Part shown: piece by piece, positions 56,426 through 64,000 of the stretch
Position numbering within the stretch: position 1 is the first letter of the stretch
Layout: each line of letters begins with the position of its first letter
Origin: Valencia hispanica
Lineage: Eukaryota > Chordata > Actinopteri > Cyprinodontiformes > Valenciidae
Length of the DNA stretch: 64,000 nucleotides
Assembly (NCBI GenBank): GCA_963556495.2
Contig: OY747713.1
Location: forward strand, 1,674,321 to 1,738,320
Direction of reading: 5' to 3'
Program-made: the position numbers and the translations under genes
The notes under the pieces: generated by a model
The model's input: only the letters and a program-made list of their open reading frames with translations
Databases searched by the model: none
Told to the model about the DNA's origin: nothing

Positions 56426-56578
56426 ATGGCAATAATGTCAAGACAGCTGCACCTTCTGCCGGTACCGTTACAGGACAAAGAAGAAGCCGCTGCTTTCCTT
56501 CGTCAGTGGCAGGAAGACCTGGAGAGAAGACGGCGACGCCGGTGGGTGCAGCCATGGATACAGAGGCAGCACCTCTAA
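56426..56578 (+). pseudogene. HARBI1-like N-terminal fragment (Harbinger transposase)
   Basis: 50 codons from ATG to TAA, ending RRRRRRWVQPWIQRQHL. An arginine run followed by W-V-x-P-W is the usual start of fish PIF/Harbinger nucleases (HARBI1-like). The catalytic DDE part is absent. It directly precedes the inverted-repeat element at about 56600, so it may be a truncated Harbinger copy. The assignment rests on one short motif. Confidence 0.4.
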
Positions 56579-56599
56579 AGCCAGTTACGGTGTTCATAG

Positions 56600-57600
56600 G
56601 AATACTTTAAGGGCCCCCGAAAAACAACTCAATGGTTTTTTGGGTCCTTCTCTGAATTTGGTGCACTTTGGAGTCTCTGGTTACTAAAAAAATCTATGAA
56701 CATAAAATTGTTTCAAAACATTGCGTTTGATGACGGACTATTTGTACCTCTGAGAAAAAATATTTATTCCTTTTAGGCATAAAATCTCAAACATTATTAA
56801 GAATATTTTTGTTATTTTAGTCATTTTAAAACAGTTTTTTGTTAAGGGGTTGAAGATCTTAGCTAAAAGTAGCCATAAGTCCACATTAGCTAGTGTATGG
56901 AACAGCATATAGCATGAGGAAAACTAGACATTAATCTATTTTTTTCAAGACAATTAGCTTTTTCAAAAACAATCATAAATATAATTTTTGCATTTAACGG
57001 TATTGAAAGGTTGAGCTTAACAACGTCAGTTTGATGTTAAAAAAATAAAATAAGGGTCAGAAAGTATGCCAACACTTACCTCCCTTTACTGTATGAATAG
57101 GAAAAGACTTGAGTGATGTCACTTCCTGGGTGCTGAGAAAGTTTAACTGAACAATTATTTTTTTCAATGGGGGAGATTTGTATGCTGTTAACAGGGTTAA
57201 ACAAAACTAGGGACATAATTAAATTGTGCTATTTTATACATAATATGTTTTTTCTCATATCTTTTAATTAAGGCTAAAGAAGAGATGCAAATAATTATAT
57301 TACAACAAAATAAACTTCTGGTTACTGTCTATTTACGTTTAAGTTTCACTCTGAAAAAGCTACTTTGGCAAACGGAGACATGTTCATTTGGCTGAACTCT
57401 ACGCATTAGAAACCCATAAAACTTTTAAAAACATAATTTTAAAAATATGTTTGTGTGTCATAATGTAAAGGAACACAGATCCTTTTATATGAAGTTTTAA
57501 AATGTATTTTGTGATTTACTTTAAATAAAAATCTTTGTGGTAAATCTGTGGGACACAAAGTGCACCGAACTCAGAGAATCTCCCCTTTGCTGCATATTTA
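56600..57600. mobile_element. AT-rich MITE with inverted subterminal repeats
   Basis: Positions 56646-56685 and about 57545-57580 are inverted copies at roughly 80 percent (TCTCTGAATTTGGTGCACTTTG against CAAAGTGCACCGAACTCAGAGA). The interior is AT-rich with no coding frame. Outer termini are not resolved. Confidence 0.5.
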
Positions 57601-57914
57601 TGGCCACCTTAGGAATGTGGGATTCTGGAATGGTCTTCTGACCCTAAATAACCCACGAACATTGTGCGCTGTTCTACTGCTGTTCCCAAGGCGTTCATAC
57701 GGAGGCCATATGAAGAAGGTTCTCGTCATGCGCTTGTAGAAAATCTTGGACAAGACCACTGACCTGGCCACGAACTTACGAACGGGCTACGAAGGACGCT
57801 GTAGGAAATCATTCGTCAGGCCTTCACAGGACGGATCCTTTTGACTGTAACTTAAGTAAAGCAGTCCAAGCTGTAAACCTTCGTGGTTAAAGCTAAAGAA
57901 CTGATTTCCTTGTT
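57601..57914. other. Unassigned repeat-like sequence
   Basis: Contains a 63-codon open frame overlapping the MITE edge with no motif. Nothing else recognised. Confidence 0.3.
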
Positions 57915-58505
57915 CAGATGCTCACAAACACTTGCTACATGGACACAAGTAATCGGATTAAAAGCCCGACGGGAATAAAAATGCTTCATGTAAACAAACC
58001 ATTCGGAATACTCCGATCCGATCGCACTCATTCGGATCAAGATTTCATTCGGATTGAGACGGCTGGGTTATGCCGATTGTTAATCCGATCGCTGTTCATG
58101 TAAACACTTATTCCGAATGTCGGTCATTACTGCGCATGTCTGTTACGTCATGCGTAGACGTACATTACCTCGGCGTAAAACAATAGAGATTCAGATTAGA
58201 ATTTGACTGTAGAGGACTTGTAGATGTAAAACCTTGACCAGAAAAAAAAAACATCGTACCGCTCCATTTTAAACACTCACAGCCATGTTTGTTTACAGCA
58301 GAAATCTGCTACTTCTTCTTCTACGGCCGTTTCCGGTATTTTAGATCGTTCTGCGCATGTCAAAATGATTTATTCTGATCGAACGAGTGGCGGATGTAAA
58401 CATTTCTTATAATCGGATGAATTATTTCAGGGCCCATGTACACAGTCAAATTCTAATCCGAACTATGATCCGATTAAAGACATTTTGCACATGTAAATGC
58501 AGCCA
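57915..58505. mobile_element. MITE rich in ATCCGAT and CATGTAAAC words
   Basis: Repeated, often inverted, words (CATGTAAAC, ATCGGATTA, TTCGGAT, GCGCATGTC) end at the right in GCACATGTAAATGCAGCC. This is a common layout of fish foldback MITEs. The left end near TACATGGACACAAGTAATC is the probable partner. No coding capacity. Confidence 0.55.
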
Positions 58506-59509
58506 ATGTCTAGAACTAACGTTCTGTCCTCAGCCCCGTCCCATGCACCATCTTCACTGTATGCAGACACAGCTACAGCTTAACCCAACCATCCTAGCTC
58601 ATCTCTGACCTTTGGAGAGGCTGAAGGAACGCAGCAGATCGTTTTCATCGTGACCTCTGATCTGTCTGAGCTCAGTCTGGGTTCCCACGGTGTGAAGGTC
58701 CATCCGAGGTGCTCCATCTGTCTATCCATCAACCATCCCAGCTGATCCATGTTGGTGTGACTTTATTTAAACCAGATTCTCCTAATGTGGGACTATTTTG
58801 TTTGATTAAATGTTCTCGGATAAAAAATTTTTGGATTCTGTGACTGCAGTTAAAGATGAATCTATCTAAAATGGGGGTGGGGCTTATTTGGCCAGGCGTG
58901 TGTGTTTTGATGGAGGCTGCTGTGTCACGCGCAGCCTGGTGGTGACATCATATGCGGCGCTCTTTCCTCAGTGAACACCCAGTCTAATTTGACTGCAGGA
59001 CACAGATGGAATCACCTCCCTGTGAGCAATCGTTCATGTTGGACGGACAGAAGGCAGCGGCTGTAGTTCAGTTGATATGAGGAGATCATAAATCTGCTGC
59101 TGGCGGCTGCAGAACAACGTGATCTCATTTCCAGTCATGTCCCTGTGTCTTCTGGTGTAGAAAGGCAGTTTAGCTTCCGCCAGCGGAGCTTTTTAATCCT
59201 GCTTCCTCTCTGGAGCCGACTGCCCGCATGGACCAACCGATTCATCACGATGGAGGTAGAAAGGACTCGGCGTCGAAGTCAGAGACGGTCACATCGACTG
59301 ACCTTTTGACCTCTTGGTTGGCCACAAATGGAAATGTTTGTGTAATAATTCATTTTTTGTGGCTCTAAACTTTATATATTTATATTTATGCGATGCGTAT
59401 GAAACTGAAATCATATTCTTTATCTGTGCTCACGATATTGGTAAATAAAAGATGATTCTCATTCTTTAAACATTCATCATCCAACTCCCCCCACCAACAA
59501 CTAACAACT
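58506..59509. other. Intergenic DNA, no gene recognised
   Basis: No exon recognised. AATAAAAG at about 59444 has no associated gene. Confidence 0.4.
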
Positions 59510-59836
59510 GTCTGAAACTCTGAACTGCTTTAAATCGAGACTAAAAACCATCTGTTTAGAATTGCCTTTGAGTAAATGCTTGATGTCATATGTATGAAAT
59601 GTGTTCATGCTCTCTTGCTTTTTTTATTTTTCTCTTGCTTTTTACTTTGTAGCGTTATCTTTTGAGATGTTCGCCCAGAAGAAAAAGACATCACGGACGT
59701 TTCGCGCCACCTTGCCAAGCTGAGCCCACTTAGTGTGTTTCTTTTATGTGTTTTTTTAAAATCACCAAATCATGTAAAGCACCTTGAATTACCCTGCTGT
59801 TGAAAGTGTGCTATACAAATAAAATTGCCTTGCCTT
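59510..59836 (+). mobile_element. Family B LINE 3' end with a 95-bp foreign segment
   Basis: Matches 35785-35965 (CTGAACTGCTTTAAATCGAG, then CACCAAATCATGTAAAGCA and AAATAAAATTGCCTTG), with the CCTTG tail at 59821-59836. Between the two halves it carries 59638-59732, which is absent from the other family B copies and is a perfect inverted duplicate of 60076-60170. Confidence 0.85.
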
Positions 59837-60170
59837 GCACAACCATAGCGCGCTTTAACTCCATTTCCGTTTCTTTCTTTCATAATTAGTGGTTAGTGTT
59901 TTATTATTCTTAACATAATAATATATTAAGGTCCACCGCTGCCTTTGGATGATCCAGTCAATGTGTTCTCCTTCTGTTTATAGCCCTTTTCTCACTACGG
60001 TCTGCTCGTTCCACCCCAGCACGGCCTGGTTGTGTTTCCATTGCCACCACAGGAACGCGGATGTGGGCGAGGACATAAGTGGGCTCAGCTTGGCAAGGTG
60101 GCGCGAAACGTCCGTGATGTCTTTTTCTTCTGGGCGAACATCTCAAAAGATAACGCTACAAAGTAAAAAG
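59638..60170. repeat. Perfect 95-bp inverted duplication, arms 59638-59732 and 60076-60170
   Basis: Base-by-base comparison of the printed sequence gives 95 of 95 matches between the left arm and the reverse complement of the right arm, with mismatches immediately outside. The spacer is 343 bp. The left arm is inside a LINE 3' region and the right arm inside the left part of a foldback element, so neither host repeat explains it. Confidence 0.9.
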
Positions 60171-61623
60171 TCATAACGTGCCATCGTTGCCGGCTCTTTA
60201 TTTGGGGTCGGTCAGGCGCTATTCTGTCCCATCACTTCACACGCACACCGTGAGGCCAATCAGTGGTTACCACTATGTAGGTAGGCATGACAGTGACATC
60301 ACTTTATTGGACCAATCAGTCAATGGGGAGCCTAAGTCCCGCCCTTCTACTTCCGGCCCATGGGTCCCCTACTGCCCAAAAAAAATGAAGAGTCAATGGA
60401 GCAATAAAAGTTATTTTCTGATCCCGTTAGAAATGCGCCATGGATTAAACATATGATGTCCGTGAATTTTAAAGACACATTTTGATGCAGAGAAAACGTT
60501 AATTTTCGACCAGCGGCAAAAGTTACTTTAGGTTTTGTGTAAAAACACTTAGTGGACTACAACTGAAGAAGGAGAAAATATGGCGGTGAGATTAGCCGGC
60601 TCTGCCTCCTTCCTCCAGGACGAAGGAAGGAGCATTAAAGGTGGAGAAAACCACCATAGTGTGGAAAGTGGCAGCTATGCTGGGGGAGAAACAGTCGGTA
60701 GAGTGAGAGCTAGCATGTGTAACATAGTTTAAGTGGTTCTTGTTAAATCCTGCTAAAATGCACCTCCTGCTGGATAAAAGTGGAACTGCATTCACATTTA
60801 GAAAGCAAGGTATTGTGGGAAATCCTCAGAGCAATGAGAATCGCTGTTCAGGTAGCGTGTCTCTGTGAGCTCTGACAAAGAAAGTTGATTATTGTGCTTA
60901 TAGAGTACATTTATAGTTTTCCCAAATGCATAATATTGAACAATGTTTACTATACGTCATGATAGCGTTGCCGTTCTTTTGTTATCGTCGTACTTTAGAA
61001 CTGTTTTATTGATGTGGAAAAGTAGCTGGAAATTCCCCCTAATAACGTTATGGCTCATCTTTGCAGAAGGAACTCATGTTTTTCTGCCAGAGACTGATGT
61101 TATCGCTGTGCTGATTATATGTGAATGCAGATGTAGATTAAAAAAGACTGGTGCCCCAGCTTGGACAACTCCTTGTGCTTTATTTCCAGTCCACGAGAAG
61201 CCATCAGATACACATAGGTCACACATGCAGCTCCACAAGCTAGCGCTAGCTAGTGCTAGCTTGTGTCAGCTAGCGTTAGCTCCGTGACGTCAGATGTGCG
61301 ACTTCTGATTTGTAGGCATTTTAATTGCAAATTTTTACAATCAAATAAATCCCAAATCACTTGACAAACACAGTCGACACGCTTCATCATTAGTTGTCAT
61401 TTAAATTGAGGTACATCATATGTTTGATTCAGGACGTAAAACAAAGCAGACCAGAAAATAACTTATCGCTCCATTGACTAACATTCATTTTTTCTTTTTG
61501 GCCAGAGGACCCATGGGCCGACAGGAAGGGGAGGAGCCTTAGGCTCCCCATAGGTGGGCGTGTAGGGACTGAGCCAACTGTCGTCCGAAACAAGCCGTCG
61601 AGCCGACCTTAGTGGAAAAGGCG
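59983..61623. mobile_element. Foldback element with inverted ends and long subterminal arms
   Basis: The ends GCCCTTTTCTCACTACGGTC and the complement of GCGCCTTTTCCACTAAGGTC pair imperfectly. Further in, 60321-60490 pairs with about 61385-61550 (shared words TGGGGAGCCTAAG, CGGCCCATGGGTCC, AGTCAATGGAGC, TTATTTTCTG, AAACATATGATGT). The left side has about 250 bp with no counterpart on the right, including the 95-bp arm. No transposase frame. Confidence 0.6.
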
Positions 61624-63077
61624 CAAATGCGCAGAAGTCCTCCTGCAGCTTTGACCTCTGACCTCTAACTGGGACCAGAACGTACAAGCTGGGTACATCT
61701 GTTTAACATTCTCCCTGATAGGTCGGGACGATGTTTCCATGTTGCCATGGGGACACAGTCTGATTAAGATGGCACCCGGTCCGCAACACAAACATATAGA
61801 GAATTTCAGGTCAAACAAGCGGCAGCAAATCAAAGTCCTCCAAAACGGAGGTGGAAAGGGAAGGAAAACTGAGGCCATCTGATGGATAGACGAAGGTGAA
61901 GCGGGAGGCATGAGTTCATCGCCATGTGGAGGTCATGAGGAGGAGGGCTCTCCACCTCCTCCTCCTCATCTCTTCCTCTCCCAGAGAGTCATTCATCTTC
62001 CTGCGTGTGCCGACGTTCTCATTTGTTCTCTCCTGACGCGGCCTTTTACCGCAGATCCAATTCCCAGCATTTTAATTCAGACCAAACCACATTACGCTGC
62101 TGCTGCTGCTGCAGGCCGCTGTCACTCTGCGATGGGATGGATTCAGATGAAGAGTGGAACATCTCTTCATTTCATTGTCCTTCCTTAGTGTCTGTTTGAC
62201 TCCTGAACGTTAGAACAAAAGATTTATTGATGATGCTTTGTTTCATACGCAGCTGGTTTTCTCTGTCTTCAAGCTTCACGCTTGGCTCATAAATCCATCT
62301 CTGGTCCTGAAGTTGAAGAGAAAATAAATCAGAGAAAGAAGAAATCTTCTAATAAATCAGGTTAGGATTATGTAAACTGGATCTTATCTGATTAGATGTG
62401 TTGGGAGGTTTTATGGAATCATTTCCTGTCTTCAGCAGTGGTGAGGACTGGAGGAAAGGAAGACATCTCGTCTCCCTTATCTCCGTTCCTTCCCTCCTTC
62501 TGCTCTCTTCTGGACTGCTTCCATCCTGATCCCAGCCCACCTGAGTGGGCGGAGCCTGGCCTTCAGATGTGCCACATCAGTTCAGCTGAAAGCTTCGAAA
62601 CAGTCAGAAATCTTGTTTTTCGCTAATATTCCTGCTTCAGTCCAACCAGACCTGGAAGCTCCATAATCAACACTTTCGTTTCACAGGTTCTTGAGAGAAA
62701 ATAAAGGCAGCTGGACTTCTCTTGTTATCTTCAGGACGTTTTACCTCTCATCCAAAAGGCTTCTTCAGTTCTGAAACTTGGTTGAGAGTATCAGCCTCAT
62801 ACATTTTCTCATACTCCTGCACCATACGTAGGGTGTCCTTCCCAAAGTGCAATGCAATATCTTGGTGTAGAGACTCTGAGCATTGTTTAGGCTTTCTTCT
62901 GATTCTCAATGGTTTGGGTTATTCTTCCCTGTGTTTTTCAGAGCACTTCTAGCTCCATGTATTCCTGTTTTTCTGACTCAGTCCTCCAGCATTTTGCGAA
63001 ATGTAGACTCTTAGGGTAAGGTGTCGCCTTTCCTCGCCTCTGATTGGCCAAAGCGTCTTGGGGCAGGCTGTCCTGCC
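61624..63077. other. Intergenic DNA with a short CTG run and a dispersed repeat edge
   Basis: GCTGCTGCTGCTGCTGCA at about 62096-62113. The part 62700-62775 (GGACTTCTCTTGTTATCTTC, CATCCAAAAGGCTTCTTCAG) resembles the edge of a common fish repeat. No gene recognised. Confidence 0.4.
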
Positions 63078-63241
63078 ACCAACAGAAGTAAACCGGGTCA
63101 GACTAACAGTGTGATCAGTGCGTGTTGCCAGATTCATATTTCAAGTTCAAATTGTTTGTGATGAAAACGTGAACTTGCAATACAAATCTGACAACAAGCA
63201 CTGATCGCACTGTTAGATTGATTTGGTTTACTTTTGTCGGC
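63078..63241. repeat. Compact imperfect hairpin, arms about 70 bp, loop 22 bp
   Basis: 63103-63148 and 63171-63216 pair in inverted form at about 39 of 46 positions. The pairing continues outward over AAGTAAACC on both sides. Probably a short foldback MITE. No coding capacity. Confidence 0.65.
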
Positions 63242-63469
63242 TCTCAAGCACTGAACAGTTATCTTACTAAAGCAGAGACTTAACACACTTAAGATGTATG
63301 AATTACATTAAAACTGCACTATTTTGCCCAGCTTGTGTGCAGGTCAGTCACCTCATGTTCTAGACCAATGCAATCTTGTGTAAAATAGGCCTACAACATC
63401 ATCATCATTTAAATAATACATATTTAGACAGAGGGAACCAAGTATGGAAAGCAGTGAGAAATGGAATGA

Positions 63470-64000
63470 CTATAGTACACAAAGACACCAAAGAGTCCAT
63501 TTCACAGCTTTGCAGCACCGACTGAGAAAGACCTTTCACCCCAAGATTTATAACGAGCTTTGGGGACAGTTAGGAGCAACTGACCAGCTGACCTGAACTG
63601 TCGGTGAGGTCGGTGAAAGGAAAGCATTTCGAACAGGTAGGGGGGAGCAAGATCGTTTAGTGATTTAAAAAAAACGAAAAGAAGTACCTTACATTGAATC
63701 CTGAGATCAGCAGCCAGAGGGGGGACTCCAAAATCGGTGTTATATTTGACCGTTTGTGGGCACGGGTCAAAAATCTCGCTGCTGCATTTTGTACTAACTG
63801 GAGACGTGGAAAGGTAATTTTATTGATACCCAGAAGTACCGCGTTTGAGGTGTCAAGTCGTGGACGTGACGAAGGCATGGATCGCAGATCTGAGGTGCCT
63901 TCTACAAAGAATGGGCCTCAGCTTAGCGAGTTGGCGAAGTTGGAAAAAGCAGGACGTCACAGTGGCATTTACCTGGGCCTCCATTTTTAAACAAGAGTCC
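63470..64000 (-). mobile_element. LINE 3' part, continuing beyond the window
   Basis: The complement of 63657-63878 encodes GINKITFPRLQLVQNAAARFLT and KRSNITPIL, the C-terminal region typical of Jockey-group reverse transcriptases. 63470-63650 encodes further frame-shifted tail sequence. The upstream part is cut off by the window edge. Confidence 0.75.

Noticed and set aside
61910..62199. 92- and 64-codon frames over a CTG run
   Set aside because: Driven by simple sequence (CTG and CTCCTC words); no conserved motif.

Overview
The window reads as nuclear DNA of a ray-finned fish, most likely a percomorph teleost. Protein-coding genes are split by GT-AG introns, the claudin is intronless, and most of the sequence is transposon-derived. 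The repeats are typical of fish: several non-LTR retrotransposons of the L2/CR1 (Jockey) group, Tc1-like remnants, hAT-type MITEs, a TTAA-flanked THAP-bearing element, tRNA-derived SINE-like repeats and foldback MITEs. There are no operons, CRISPR arrays, rRNA genes or convincing tRNA genes.

Host genes occupy about 7-26 kb. A single-exon claudin (7386-8069, +) is followed by AIRIM/C1orf109 (complement, 10633-13575, three coding exons, 195 aa). CDCA8/Borealin follows in the opposite direction (14662-19059, +, ten coding exons, 279 aa). AIRIM and CDCA8 are head to head, as in the human genome, and share an intergenic promoter region with CCAAT boxes and a CHR-like TTTGAA. Their roles differ: AIRIM works with the AFG2/SPATA5 AAA-ATPase complex in 60S ribosome maturation, and Borealin is a chromosomal passenger complex subunit in mitosis. 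A possible orphan 3' exon lies at 19924-20127 (-). A broken multi-exon gene at 23340-25710 (+) resembles a multi-copy teleost family often labelled SAMD3-like.

The rest is repeats and intergenic DNA. 1-3.4 kb: minus-strand LINE (family A) with an endonuclease/RT reading frame interrupted by one in-frame stop. 3.4-6.2 kb: Tc1 remnants. 8.6-10.6 kb: large foldback element with nested hAT MITEs. 21.2-22.1 kb: foldback MITE. 27.3-29.7 kb: second family A LINE, split by a 1.17 kb THAP/TTAA element. 30.5-32.9 and 38.4-39.4 kb: foldback elements. 43.1-44.2 kb: polypyrimidine minisatellite with higher-order structure. 46.9-49.7 kb: decayed plus-strand LINE (family C). 52.9-55.9 kb: minus-strand LINE (family B). 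59.5-61.6 kb: LINE 3' end and foldback element sharing a perfect 95-bp inverted duplication. 63.5-64 kb: another LINE 3' end running out of the window. I found no host-gene exon from about 26.5 kb to the right edge.

I did not find a convincing undescribed biological system. The most unusual signals are structural: the 95-bp perfect inverted duplication, the THAP/TTAA element nested in a LINE with its target duplication intact, the foldback family with an AAATATTTAG-rich core, the higher-order polypyrimidine minisatellite, a compact long-arm hairpin near 63.1 kb, and the orphan exon at 20 kb. All identities were judged by eye.
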